From Pseudomonas marginalis (lineage in GTDB: Bacteria > Pseudomonadota > Gammaproteobacteria > Pseudomonadales > Pseudomonadaceae): a stretch of DNA of 64,000 bases. Both the position numbers and the translations under genes were made by a program. The DNA is taken from contig NZ_JALJWV010000001.1 in NCBI RefSeq assembly GCF_024169655.1, forward strand, positions 4,322,001 through 4,386,000. Reading direction: 5' to 3'. The first letter of the stretch is position 1. Each line of letters starts with the position of its first letter. The notes below the pieces were generated by a model. It made no database searches. It was not told the DNA's origin and saw only the letters and a program-made list of their open reading frames with translations. Shown here piece after piece: positions 24,715 through 33,466 of this stretch.

Positions 24715-27700
24715 GACGGGGTCACTTTAGCGAAATAGACGCTCGGAAGGGCGTCTCCTGCAGTAGGCCATTGGATGCCCGCTACGATTCGAAACAGGCG
24801 CTTGTCGTTCATCGCACTCTTGACGGCAGCCAACGCCACCGACGTCGGATTATTGCTGATCGCAATATTGAACCAACGATCCGTCAGCCGGCGTTCCAAC
24901 TTGATAGACCCCAGCTCAAGCCAATGAACGGACACGTAGTACACCCGGTTTGAACCGGAAAGAGGATGAGTCACGAATAAATCACGGGTGGTCTTGTTGC
25001 CGTGCCTTACCAGAAGCTCCTCGACGCTGAACCCCTGCTGTTCCAGCACACGTTTGATCGCCGCGCACTGTGCAATGTCTCGCCGAGGTCCCATCTCGCG
25101 GCCGCCGGATCGCAGCGCAGGGTCCAAGTCGGTCACCTTGAAATCGACGCGAGTGAAGCCCGGTGCCTTGCCGTCAAAACCGATGTGAAAGGTTCTTTTG
25201 CCCCTTTCGGTGGACCGCAGCATTCTCAGCAAATCATCCGTCTGACCCGCCCTCGCGGGGGCTGGAGGCGACCAGTTGTCCAGCGTCGCGCGGATATTGA
25301 GCAGATGCGTGGCCGTTGCCGGGCGGGATGGGCCTGCCAACTCAATCAACCTTGCGGCGGTAAACTGTCGACTGGAGAGCGTCATGGTGGGGAACACCGC
25401 GCCCACATACTCCGGCAAAGGCTTATCGAACAGGGGCGCATGGACCAGCCATTCACCCGCAGGGCTACGTGTCACCGGGAAAGGCTGCTCCAGAATATCC
25501 ACGCTGGTCCAGCGCTCAATGTCAAAACTGGCCAATGACACCATTGGCTCATTCCTGTGGATAAACACGATGCCGTCCAACGGCGCCTGATCCCCCTGAG
25601 GGAGCATCCTGTAATAGCCGCTCATAGGGTCCATCACGCCGGTATTCGGCGGGGCCACCCGAAGGACATTGTGGGGAAACCCTCGGCTGTCCGACGCAAT
25701 ATGAAACACCTCGGGAACCGGAGAAGGCGCATCCGGGCTCTGAAGTGAAGTCCGCCAATTCGACCAGTAGCTCGACGTCGTGGATGACTGGCGAATGGCG
25801 TCTTCCGTAGCAACCCGTGCAGTCGCGGGCCACCAGTCGGGCGGCGGTGGCGTCGGCGGCGCGCGCCATGGGTTGAGCACGCCGGAACTTGTGCCCGCCA
25901 CCGGTTGCGGGGCGTCCGCGCCGAGTGACCATTCCTTGGGCTGATGGAGGTGCAAAATCAGTTCGTCTTGCCCCGGCGCCTGCGTGTTTTTCAGGCGAAA
26001 TACCGGTTCGTCCCCACGCCGGTAAAGGGGGTAATAGTGCGTGTCATCCGCCACAAAGGGCTCACCATTTTTCACATAGACGCCCGACTCGCCCGGCCCT
26101 TTCAGCGCAATGGCGCCCTCCGGCACCCCCTTGATTTTGAACCGCTCCAAGGCTTTCAACTGGGTCACGGGGGACGACGCCGTGCGGGACACCCCGCTGT
26201 GTACCGTCATCCGCAAACGATGTATGCGCCCCAGCAACCCTCTCAGCACCGGCCGCGCAATACCTGCGCCGGCACGGCCCACCTTCTTCGGGCCGGGGAT
26301 TAAGTTCAGCAGCAGGTCGATCGCCATAAAGGCGCTCATAAAACCCACATCGACCGCATCGTGGGGGTCGCCGAAACGGTGATAACTGCGCGATACGCGC
26401 AGCAACTCATAGAAGTCATTGAACATCCCGTACAACGGTGAGAAAAACCCCACCACCGCCCGCGCGCGGGTGTCGCCCTGCTCACTCAGACGGCGGGTTC
26501 GATAGCTCGCCAGCGCCTTGCCGGAATGGCTGGCGGCTTGGGTCCGCCGTTGCAAATCCAGCACGCTGGCGTGGTAGAGCAACGCCTCGGCGTTGCTGTG
26601 GGGCGTAGCCACAAACCCCAGCCAGTCCTGCGGATCGCTGGCGATCTGCTCAAGGGTTTGGGCTTCGATCTCCTCAAGCACCGCCGCAGGCTCCAAGTGC
26701 TTGATGCTGAATGAACGAACAAACTCGATCCCGCGCCAGATCCCTTTCACCATGAAAAAAGCCGGTATGGCTTTAAGCGTTTTTGCAGCCTGGACGTGTG
26801 CACCGCCGCCCTCCGCAGGCTGGGGGATCGCCTCGAATGCCCAACCCGGTGCGACCTGTCGCGCCAACGCCTTGACGTTATCCGGTAACGCGCCGATGCG
26901 GTTCAATTCAGCCTGGGCCCGTTGCAGGCTATCGTACTCGGTCAGGACCAGGGACGACGGCGCATCGGGCCAGTAAACCAGGCACAGTTCGGAGCGCCGG
27001 TCATGCACCACCACGATCCCTGCGACATAGCGATCATGCTGCATCGTGTGGCCCACCAGATGAACCACGTACAGCTGCAACTGGTGCTGGTTGTTCGACA
27101 GGTCTTGCGGTGTGCGGGCCGCCATCGCGGTCTTGAATACGCTTTGTGCCGTCGCCGTCAGCCCCTGCTGAGTCGCGCAGAACAGGTGATACTCAACGCC
27201 CGCGCGCAAGGCGCGATTCAACAGTTCGGGAATCCGTCCGTTGCTGAGCTCGCGATCGGCTTCAATACGCGGATAGAAAACCCGGTTGATCAAGGTGTCG
27301 TACTGACCACCGATATCCAGCGAGGACACCATACGGGTCAAGTAAGCGGCATTCAGGCGTTGCTTCCACTCAGGTTGCAGATAGCGCGCGTGACTGAATC
27401 GCCAAGCGGTCCAGGGCGCCAGTGGGTCGAGGTTATGCAGCGTCAGTTGCAGCAGGCTGAAGGTCGTGCGCGCTGCGGTTGGGGTCAGCACGATGTTGCG
27501 ATCACCCACCGTACAGCCGCTGATCCATCCACAAAAGGCACCGTGGACATCATCCGGCATATCAATCAACGGTTGGTCGATGTCCAACGGCGGGAAGAAA
27601 CCGTCCTGGCGCAAACGGGCGATCAACGCGCGCCGGGCGAACGTGTCCAGGTCAGGCAGGCGTTGCTCAAGTCGGCCTTTAAACGCAAAGGCGCTGCCCA

Positions 27701-29981
27701 GGTACAGCCGCAGCAAGCGCTTGAAGGCTCTACGCTGGGCCTGGGTCGCGTGCGCCAACCAAGTGGGCAGTTTCTTCGCGTCAGACGCCGCCGTGCGCAG
27801 CAGCTCGATGTTGGCCAGAGCCTGGCTCAGGGCGTCATTGAGCGGAATATTCAGCTGCTCTTCCAGCTCGACCATCAGCAGCGAGCGGCTGAGCTCGGCA
27901 TCCGTCACTTCACTGAAAATACGCGTGATGTCTTCGCGGCTTTGTTTCAAGCGGTCGTAGCAGCCCAGCAGTTTCTTGAGCGCCACCAGCGCAGGCTTGC
28001 CCTTGATCTCAACGTAGCGCACGCCGAGGGTTCCACAGGCCGCATGTGCGCGTAAGTCACGCCGCTTATCGTGCTCGACGCAGCCCCAAAGCACCGAGTC
28101 GTCAAGGCTGCTCAGGCTTGCCTTGAGGCTTTGGGTCAAGGCGTCCAGTCCGGCAAACGCCTTGACCCCGCCTTCGATGCCAAACGCGTACACCACCACC
28201 GGGAGCTGGCGCGACGGGCGCCTTACCGCCGCGCCCGTGGTCACCACCCAGACGTTATGGAGGGCGTAAAAGGCGTCCGGTTCGCTGCCCACCGCGATCG
28301 ACAGTACTTGGGTCTGACTGCCAAGGCGTTGGCTGGGCGACGGCTGTTCCACCACTTCGATCATCAGGTCGCGATGCGCCGTACTGATCAGCTTGAGCCG
28401 GTGTTGCAACTCAACCTCGCAGCGCAAGGCCTCGGTTTGGGTGCGCATGAACAGCGACACGCGCCTGGGCGTACCCGCGCCGTCGGGACGCTCGGCCCAA
28501 AAAGCCAAATCGAGCAACCGATGCTGCCCATCCCGCATCAGTGTATTCAACACGTCGGCATGCGCCTTGAGTTGGCCCACCAGCGCCACGATTATCTGGT
28601 ACGCAAGCGTGTCCGCGCAGGGATCGTCCGGGACCAGCAGCGCAACCAGCGCTTTTTCGTAGCGTTTGACCTGACGCTCAGCGGCGCGCAGAGCCAGGCC
28701 GGACGCCGTGCTGGCGAAGATGATTTCTGCGCCTCGTCGTTGTCGGTCCCAGTTGAGCAATTGATCGCCAATAACGCCGAGCCGAGCGCCACCGACCAGT
28801 TGCCGCCTCGCCCCCTCCACCTGTGCCAGAAAAGGTGCGGCGTCCAGCGGCTGAGGCCGAGGCCGTTGCTCAGAAAACACGTGCGCGTAATTGATCTTCA
28901 CCGCACAAGCCAGCTCGTTGCTCCATTGCCCGGTCAGCAACGCCTGGGCGCCCAGCGTCAGCGCGTCGTCCATCAGCGGCAGGCCGCGAACAAAGCGGTG
29001 CGCCGCAGACAAGACTGTTGGCCGGCATAAGTCATTGCGCCGACTCAGCGGCAAGCACTGCCAGAGCGCGTGGAACCGGGACCGGTCCAACACCAGCAGG
29101 CCGTCCTGCAGGGCCGTGTAGGACGGGTACTCGTAGAAGTTGCAGCCCTCTCCCGGCAGATAGACCACATGCGGTGCCTCGCAGGGGTCGCCTTCTCGAT
29201 AAAGATGCAAGACCCCGGGAATCGCTACCGGAGGCGTACCCGGCCACAGCAACTGCCCCACTTGCAGCGTGGCCCAAGCCCCGCCCGCACGCTGGCGGGC
29301 CTCGGCGGTGGGGGCATCGATCAGGGCCTGAACCATGTCCCATGCCGCACTCGATAGCTGCTCCAACTGCCGCGCCATAAACGCCCGGTCGGCGAAGAGC
29401 GCCTTGTGCAACTCGACCCAGCGCTCCCGGCGAGTGAGCCAGGAACCCTGCGCCAGGGTGTCCCAATAGACGCTGACCGCATGGGCCAGCCGCTCAAACA
29501 GCCTCAGCGCGATCACACGGCGCAGTGCTTCCAGCGGCGTATAAGGCAAGCGCCGGTTCGGCTCGTCTTTAACGCTCAGGGTGGTGAACTGATTGACGTT
29601 GATCACCACCGTCGGCAGGACCAGCAACGCCAGCGCCCGATCGGTCAGGCTGTCGACTTTGCGCGGCACGGCTGGCGGCTTGGGCTCGGTGAACAACAGG
29701 TGGTCCGGGTCCATCTCGAACGCTTTGCGCAGCTCGGCGCGAATGACCGTCAAGACTTTGGGCGAGCGTCCTATCAGGCGTGCCAGTGTCCGCGTCGCGG
29801 TGATGCAGCGCGCGTCGGCAAGACCGATCTGATTGATCAGGCGACTGGGATGGGTATGGGCATTGATCCGCCGTTTCAACTGCTCGCGAATCGCCTGCGA
29901 TTGCGCTTGGGCAGCGAGGTCCGGGTCGTCGGCAGTAGCGGTATCGGCTGAAACGCTCACGTGATCGGGGGACGAGGTCAT
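24711..29981 (-). CDS. Giant dermonecrotic-toxin-domain protein (putative exotoxin)
   Basis: 1756 residues. The first half resembles the large Pseudomonas proteins carrying the dermonecrotic toxin / DUF6543 domain: conserved-looking blocks include YTPLEALRRVIALRLFERLA, HVVYLPGEGCNFYEYPSYTAL and MDDALTLGAQALLTGQWSNE. A hydrophobic segment GFMSAFMAIDLLLNLIPGP lies near residue 1210, followed by a basic stretch and then short beta-rich repeats of the type YVKNGEPFVADDTHYYPLYRRGD (written in part). The last ~140 residues (VDFKVTDLDPALRSGGREMG to the end) form a separate alpha/beta domain I do not recognise. No signal peptide or immunity gene is visible. It faces the purine operon and overlaps the LysE stop by 4 bases. 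Family call moderate. Confidence 0.7.
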   Translation of the reverse strand: MTSSPDHVSVSADTATADDPDLAAQAQSQAIREQLKRRINAHTHPSRLINQIGLADARCITATRTLARLIGRSPKVLTVIRAELRKAFEMDPDHLLFTEPKPPAVPRKVDSLTDRALALLVLPTVVINVNQFTTLSVKDEPNRRLPYTPLEALRRVIALRLFERLAHAVSVYWDTLAQGSWLTRRERWVELHKALFADRAFMARQLEQLSSAAWDMVQALIDAPTAEARQRAGGAWATLQVGQLLWPGTPPVAIPGVLHLYREGDPCEAPHVVYLPGEGCNFYEYPSYTALQDGLLVLDRSRFHALWQCLPLSRRNDLCRPTVLSAAHRFVRGLPLMDDALTLGAQALLTGQWSNELACAVKINYAHVFSEQRPRPQPLDAAPFLAQVEGARRQLVGGARLGVIGDQLLNWDRQRRGAEIIFASTASGLALRAAERQVKRYEKALVALLVPDDPCADTLAYQIIVALVGQLKAHADVLNTLMRDGQHRLLDLAFWAERPDGAGTPRRVSLFMRTQTEALRCEVELQHRLKLISTAHRDLMIEVVEQPSPSQRLGSQTQVLSIAVGSEPDAFYALHNVWVVTTGAAVRRPSRQLPVVVYAFGIEGGVKAFAGLDALTQSLKASLSSLDDSVLWGCVEHDKRRDLRAHAACGTLGVRYVEIKGKPALVALKKLLGCYDRLKQSREDITRIFSEVTDAELSRSLLMVELEEQLNIPLNDALSQALANIELLRTAASDAKKLPTWLAHATQAQRRAFKRLLRLYLGSAFAFKGRLEQRLPDLDTFARRALIARLRQDGFFPPLDIDQPLIDMPDDVHGAFCGWISGCTVGDRNIVLTPTAARTTFSLLQLTLHNLDPLAPWTAWRFSHARYLQPEWKQRLNAAYLTRMVSSLDIGGQYDTLINRVFYPRIEADRELSNGRIPELLNRALRAGVEYHLFCATQQGLTATAQSVFKTAMAARTPQDLSNNQHQLQLYVVHLVGHTMQHDRYVAGIVVVHDRRSELCLVYWPDAPSSLVLTEYDSLQRAQAELNRIGALPDNVKALARQVAPGWAFEAIPQPAEGGGAHVQAAKTLKAIPAFFMVKGIWRGIEFVRSFSIKHLEPAAVLEEIEAQTLEQIASDPQDWLGFVATPHSNAEALLYHASVLDLQRRTQAASHSGKALASYRTRRLSEQGDTRARAVVGFFSPLYGMFNDFYELLRVSRSYHRFGDPHDAVDVGFMSAFMAIDLLLNLIPGPKKVGRAGAGIARPVLRGLLGRIHRLRMTVHSGVSRTASSPVTQLKALERFKIKGVPEGAIALKGPGESGVYVKNGEPFVADDTHYYPLYRRGDEPVFRLKNTQAPGQDELILHLHQPKEWSLGADAPQPVAGTSSGVLNPWRAPPTPPPPDWWPATARVATEDAIRQSSTTSSYWSNWRTSLQSPDAPSPVPEVFHIASDSRGFPHNVLRVAPPNTGVMDPMSGYYRMLPQGDQAPLDGIVFIHRNEPMVSLASFDIERWTSVDILEQPFPVTRSPAGEWLVHAPLFDKPLPEYVGAVFPTMTLSSRQFTAARLIELAGPSRPATATHLLNIRATLDNWSPPAPARAGQTDDLLRMLRSTERGKRTFHIGFDGKAPGFTRVDFKVTDLDPALRSGGREMGPRRDIAQCAAIKRVLEQQGFSVEELLVRHGNKTTRDLFVTHPLSGSNRVYYVSVHWLELGSIKLERRLTDRWFNIAISNNPTSVALAAVKSAMNDKRLFRIVAGIQWPTAGDALPSVYFAKVTPS

Positions 29982-30068
29982 GGTGTTTTCTTCTGCATGA
30001 GGAAAACGCCCAGCCTAGGCAGTGCCTCCGTGCAAAAGGCGCTAGATAGTTGCACGCGCAAGCGGCAT

Positions 30069-30092
30069 GAAAAGCCCGCCGTGTCGGCGGGC
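30069..30092 (-). terminator. Intrinsic terminator after HIU hydrolase gene
   Basis: On the minus strand, GCCCGCC / GGCGGGC stem with a 5-base loop followed by TTTT, 32 bases past the stop at 30124. Confidence 0.8.
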
Positions 30093-30123
30093 GAAAAACC
30101 AGCGAAGAGCTTTGGGGTGGCGC

Positions 30124-30477
30124 TCAGCTACCGCGGTAGGTGGAGTAACTGTAGGGCGAAATCAGCAGGGGCACATGGTAGTGATCCTGTTCAGCGCTGA
30201 TGCCGAAGCGCAGCACCACCACGTCGAGGAAGGCCGGCTCTGGCAATTGCACGCCACGGGCACGGTAATAGTCGCCGGCGCTGAATTGCAGCTGGTACAC
30301 ACCGCTGCGGTAGTCGTCGCCTTGGAGCAACGGTGCGTCGCAGCGGCCGTCACTGTTGGTCACGGCGCTGGCGATCAGCTCCAGTTGCGCGCCGTCGACG
30401 CGGTACAGCTCAACCTTGATGGTGCTGCCGGGACAGCCGTGAGCGGCGTCCAAAACGTGTGTGGTCAAACGTCCCAT
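30124..30477 (-). CDS. uraH: 5-hydroxyisourate hydrolase (transthyretin-like)
   Basis: 117 residues, the bacterial HIU hydrolase family. It hydrolyses 5-hydroxyisourate, the product of urate oxidation, to OHCU. It starts MGRLTTHVLDAAHGCPGSTIKVELYR and ends with the diagnostic YSYSTYRGS; His9 (TTHVLD), Arg46 region and the C-terminal YRGS are the active-site elements of the family. The ATG at 30477 gives the canonical start; a longer frame from 30597 would include the leader palindrome. Divergent from puuE. A TTGTACACAA-type site is about 100 bases upstream. Confidence 0.93.
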   Translation of the reverse strand: MGRLTTHVLDAAHGCPGSTIKVELYRVDGAQLELIASAVTNSDGRCDAPLLQGDDYRSGVYQLQFSAGDYYRARGVQLPEPAFLDVVVLRFGISAEQDHYHVPLLISPYSYSTYRGS

Positions 30478-30535
30478 GGCGTGTACGCGCCTCCCGAGGT
30501 CAGTAGAAGTGAATGCCGCACTTTTTTTGTGCAGC

Positions 30536-30554
30536 GAAAAAGCCGGCGCCGGCT
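30536..30554 (-). promoter_or_regulatory. Hairpin with T run in the HIU hydrolase leader (possible attenuator)
   Basis: Read on the minus strand, AGCCGGCGCCGGCT (a perfect palindrome) is followed by TTTTC. It lies between the operator at 30577-30588 and the start codon at 30477. Stem is only about 5 bp with a 4-base loop, so termination would be weak. It could be a leader attenuator or simply a palindromic protein site. Confidence 0.4.
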
Positions 30555-30576
30555 GATTAAGACACTTTTTAAAAAA

Positions 30577-30588
30577 ATTGTACACAAT
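30577..30588. promoter_or_regulatory. ATTGT-AC-ACAAT operator candidate
   Basis: ATTGTACACAAT has perfect 5-base arms around AC, matching TTGTATACAA at 22541 and 30773 except for one central base. It sits 100 bases upstream of the HIU hydrolase start on the minus strand. Confidence 0.55.
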
Positions 30589-30691
30589 AAAAACCACAAA
30601 CCCTACGATCCTCCAGTCGACCTTGCTCGACCGGCCGATTCACGAGTAATCCTTGCTTTTAAACAACCTTTTGTCCATTAGCTGACCAGTC

Positions 30692-30707
30692 AGGCAAGTT
30701 TCTTGCT
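30692..30707 (+). promoter_or_regulatory. Sigma-54 promoter candidate for puuE
   Basis: AGGCAAGTTTCTTGCT: GG-N10-GC with a full TTGCT -12 element and AGGCA in place of TGGCA at -24. It would start transcription near 30718, leaving a 150-base leader that contains the TTGTATACAA site at 30773. Confidence 0.5.
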
Positions 30708-30772
30708 ACACCCTTGAAGGTGAGCGTGGCAGAAAAAAGGCAGAAATCCAGGCTTACAAAGTGGGCAATAAG

Positions 30773-30782
30773 TTGTATACAA
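30773..30782. promoter_or_regulatory. TTGTATACAA operator upstream of puuE
   Basis: Perfect palindrome identical to the site before the purine permease. It lies 85 bases before the puuE start codon and downstream of the sigma-54 candidate, a good position for repression. Confidence 0.6.
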
Positions 30783-30866
30783 TCACTCATCACTGTGACG
30801 CCACTCAGTCTTTCCACTGCCCGGCCGCCACACACACCGCTACCACGCACAAGAAGGAAGACTGCA

Positions 30867-31793
30867 GTGAGCGCTGACTACCCACGCGACCTGATCGGTT
30901 ACGGCAGTAACCCTCCTCACCCCCACTGGCCGGGCAAGGCACGCATCGCGTTGTCTTTTGTACTCAACTACGAAGAAGGCGGCGAGCGCAATATTTTGCA
31001 CGGTGACAAAGAGTCCGAAGCCTTCCTTTCGGAAATGGTCTCGGCCCAGCCGCTGCAGGGCGAGCGCAACATGAGCATGGAGTCGCTGTACGAATACGGC
31101 AGCCGTGCCGGCGTGTGGCGCGTCCTCAAATTGTTTAAAGCATTCGATATCCCGTTGACCGTCTTCGCCGTGGCCATGGCCGCCCAGCGCCATCCGGAGG
31201 TGATCCGTGCAATGGTCGCCGCCGGCCATGAGATCTGCAGCCACGGCTATCGCTGGATCGACTACCAGTACATGGACGAGGCCCAGGAGCGCGAGCATAT
31301 GCTCGAAGCCATCCGCATCCTCACCGAGCTGACCGGCGAACGCCCGCTGGGCTGGTACACCGGCCGCACCGGCCCGAACACGCGGCGCCTGGTGATGGAG
31401 GAAGGCGGCTTCCTCTATGACTGCGACACCTATGACGACGACCTGCCCTACTGGGAACCCAACACCCCCACCGGCAAGCCGCACCTGGTGATCCCTTACA
31501 CCCTGGACACCAACGACATGCGTTTCACCCAGGTGCAGGGCTTCAACAAGGGCGATGACTTTTTCGAGTACCTCAAAGACGCGTTCGACGTGCTCTACGC
31601 CGAAGGGGCCGACGCGCCGAAGATGCTCTCCATCGGCCTGCACTGCCGCCTGATCGGCCGCCCGGCGCGCCTTGCGTCGTTGAAGCGCTTTATCGAATAC
31701 GCCAAGGGCCATGAACAGGTGTGGTTCACCCGCCGTGTCGACATTGCCCGTCACTGGCACGCCACGCACCCTTACAAGGGAGCGGCGCAATGA
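30867..31793 (+). CDS. puuE: Allantoinase (PuuE, polysaccharide-deacetylase type)
   Basis: 308 residues, the length of characterised PuuE. It opens allantoin to allantoate without the metal cofactor of classical allantoinases. It starts SADYPRDLIGYGSNPPHPHWPGKARIALSFVLNYEEGGE and has ICSHGYRWIDYQYMDEAQER, YTGRTGPNTRRLVMEEGGFLYDCDTYDDDLPYW and SIGLHCRLIGRPARL. GTG start at 30867, preceded by AAGAAGGAAG; longer frames run through the operator. Its stop overlaps the UraD ATG by 4 bases (ATGA). Confidence 0.95.
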   Translation: MSADYPRDLIGYGSNPPHPHWPGKARIALSFVLNYEEGGERNILHGDKESEAFLSEMVSAQPLQGERNMSMESLYEYGSRAGVWRVLKLFKAFDIPLTVFAVAMAAQRHPEVIRAMVAAGHEICSHGYRWIDYQYMDEAQEREHMLEAIRILTELTGERPLGWYTGRTGPNTRRLVMEEGGFLYDCDTYDDDLPYWEPNTPTGKPHLVIPYTLDTNDMRFTQVQGFNKGDDFFEYLKDAFDVLYAEGADAPKMLSIGLHCRLIGRPARLASLKRFIEYAKGHEQVWFTRRVDIARHWHATHPYKGAAQ

Positions 31794-32305
31794 CCGCGTT
31801 CCAGACCTTGAAACCGTCGAGCCTGAACCGCGATGCATTCATCAGCGCCTTTGCCGACATCTACGAACATTCGCCGTGGGTGGCTGAAAAGGCTTTCGAC
31901 CTGGGCCAGGACGCCTCACTCGACGCGGTCGAAACCCTGCACCAACGCATGAGCGACATCCTCTTGAGCGCCGATCACACCCGGCAACTGGCGCTGATCA
32001 ACGCTCACCCGGACCTGGCCGGCCGTGCGGCCATCCAGGGCCAACTGACCGAAGCCAGCACCCAGGAACAAGCCGGCGCCGGTATTCACCAATGCACGGC
32101 CGAAGAGTTCTCACGCTTCACCGAGCTGAACGAGGCCTACAAAGCCAAGTTCAAGTTTCCCTTCATCATGGCGGTAAAAGGCAGCAACCGGCATCAGATC
32201 ATCAACGCGTTCGAATCGCGCATCCATAACCCGGTAGACACCGAGTTCAAGTGCGCGCTGGACGAGATCAACAAGATCGCGCTGTTCCGCTTACTGACCC
32301 TCTAA
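31790..32305 (+). CDS. uraD: OHCU decarboxylase
   Basis: 171 residues. Decarboxylates OHCU to (S)-allantoin, following HIU hydrolase. Signature segments: RDAFISAFADIYEHSPWVAEKAFD at the start, LALINAHPDLAGRAAIQGQLTEASTQEQAGAG in the middle (His of the active site in NAHPDLAG) and FKFPFIMAVKGSNRHQIINAFESRI. Start ATG overlaps the puuE stop, so it is translationally coupled. Next gene alc begins 41 bases on. Confidence 0.95.
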   Translation: MTAFQTLKPSSLNRDAFISAFADIYEHSPWVAEKAFDLGQDASLDAVETLHQRMSDILLSADHTRQLALINAHPDLAGRAAIQGQLTEASTQEQAGAGIHQCTAEEFSRFTELNEAYKAKFKFPFIMAVKGSNRHQIINAFESRIHNPVDTEFKCALDEINKIALFRLLTL

Positions 32306-32346
32306 ACGACCATCCCCAGCCACTCTATCCAAGGCAGACAAGAAGA

Positions 32347-33348
32347 ATGAAAGCGCAACCCTTACCGTTCGAGAAGTTCGTCAACCTCGCCGACGCCCGC
32401 CTCGGCACCAAGATCATCTCGGTGACCGATGACTGGTTCGCCGACGCCAACCGCCTGTTCCAGCCGACCCCGGCCGTGTGGAAGGAAGGCGTTTTCGATG
32501 ATAACGGCAAGTGGATGGACGGCTGGGAGTCACGCCGCAAACGCTTCGAAGGCTACGACAGCGCAGTGATCCGCCTGGGCGCCGCCGGCTCGATCAAGGG
32601 CGTGGACATCGACACTTCATTCTTCACCGGTAACTTCCCGCCGTCGGCCTCCCTGGAAGCCTGCTTCCTCGCCTCGGGCGAGCCGGACGACAGCACCGAG
32701 TGGGTGGAAGTGCTGTCGGCCGTCGAGCTGCAAGGCAACAGCCACCACTACCACGCAATCAACCACGACCAGGCATTCAGCCACCTGCGCTTCAACATCT
32801 ACCCGGATGGCGGCGTGGCCCGTCTGCGTGTGTACGGTGTGCCGTTCCGCGACTGGTCGGCGGTGGGCGACAACGAACAGGTCGACCTGGCTGCCGCGCT
32901 GAACGGCGGCCGCGCCCTGGCCTGCTCCGACGAACACTTCGGCCGGATGGGCAACCTTCTCAATCCGGGCCGTGGCGTCAATATGGGCGATGGCTGGGAA
33001 ACCGCTCGCCGTCGCACGCCAGGCAATGACTGGGTGATCGTCGCGCTGGGGCATGCGGGCGAGATCGAAAAAATCATCGTCGACACCCTGCACTTCAAGG
33101 GCAACTACCCGGACACCTGCTCGATCCAGGCCGCGTTCGTGAAAGGCGGCACCGACAGCCAGATCGAAACCCAATCGCTGTTCTGGCGCGAACTGCTGCC
33201 GGCGCAGAAGCTGGAAATGCACGCCGAACACACCTTCGCCGAGCAGATCAAGGCGCTGGGCCCGATCACCCACATCCGCCTGAACGTGTTCCCGGATGGT
33301 GGTGTGAGCCGCCTGCGAGTATTGGGCAAGGTCGCTAAATCGGCGTGA
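32347..33348 (+). CDS. alc: Allantoicase
   Basis: 333 residues. Splits allantoate to ureidoglycolate and urea. Two related beta-sandwich halves are visible: each has a W-E-x-x-R-(K/R)R-type segment (DGWESRRKRFEGYDSAVIRLG and DGWETARRRTPGNDWVIVALG, written in part), a G-N-F/Y-P segment (FTGNFPPSASLEACF, FKGNYPDTCSIQAAF) and an R-x-N-x-x-PDGG-x-x-R-LR segment. This internal duplication is a property of allantoicases. ATG at 32347; no strong competing start. Confidence 0.95.
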   Translation: MKAQPLPFEKFVNLADARLGTKIISVTDDWFADANRLFQPTPAVWKEGVFDDNGKWMDGWESRRKRFEGYDSAVIRLGAAGSIKGVDIDTSFFTGNFPPSASLEACFLASGEPDDSTEWVEVLSAVELQGNSHHYHAINHDQAFSHLRFNIYPDGGVARLRVYGVPFRDWSAVGDNEQVDLAAALNGGRALACSDEHFGRMGNLLNPGRGVNMGDGWETARRRTPGNDWVIVALGHAGEIEKIIVDTLHFKGNYPDTCSIQAAFVKGGTDSQIETQSLFWRELLPAQKLEMHAEHTFAEQIKALGPITHIRLNVFPDGGVSRLRVLGKVAKSA

Positions 33349-33352
33349 GCCC

Positions 33353-33425
33353 AATCGCGGGCAAGCCCGGCTCCCACAGGGGTACGCGGACAAATGTGCG
33401 AGCCGGGCTTGCCCGCGATAGCGGT
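33353..33425. repeat. REPIN of a second family
   Basis: Arms ATCGCGGGCAAGCCCGGCTC and the complement GAGCCGGGCTTGCCCGCGAT, the second followed by AGCGGT, with a short spacer. The core differs from the GGGGGCTTGCCCCC family found elsewhere in the window. It sits between alc and allA inside the operon-like run. Confidence 0.85.
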
Positions 33426-33466
33426 AGATCAGACACCATCACATTCAAAAACTTAAGAAGACAGCC

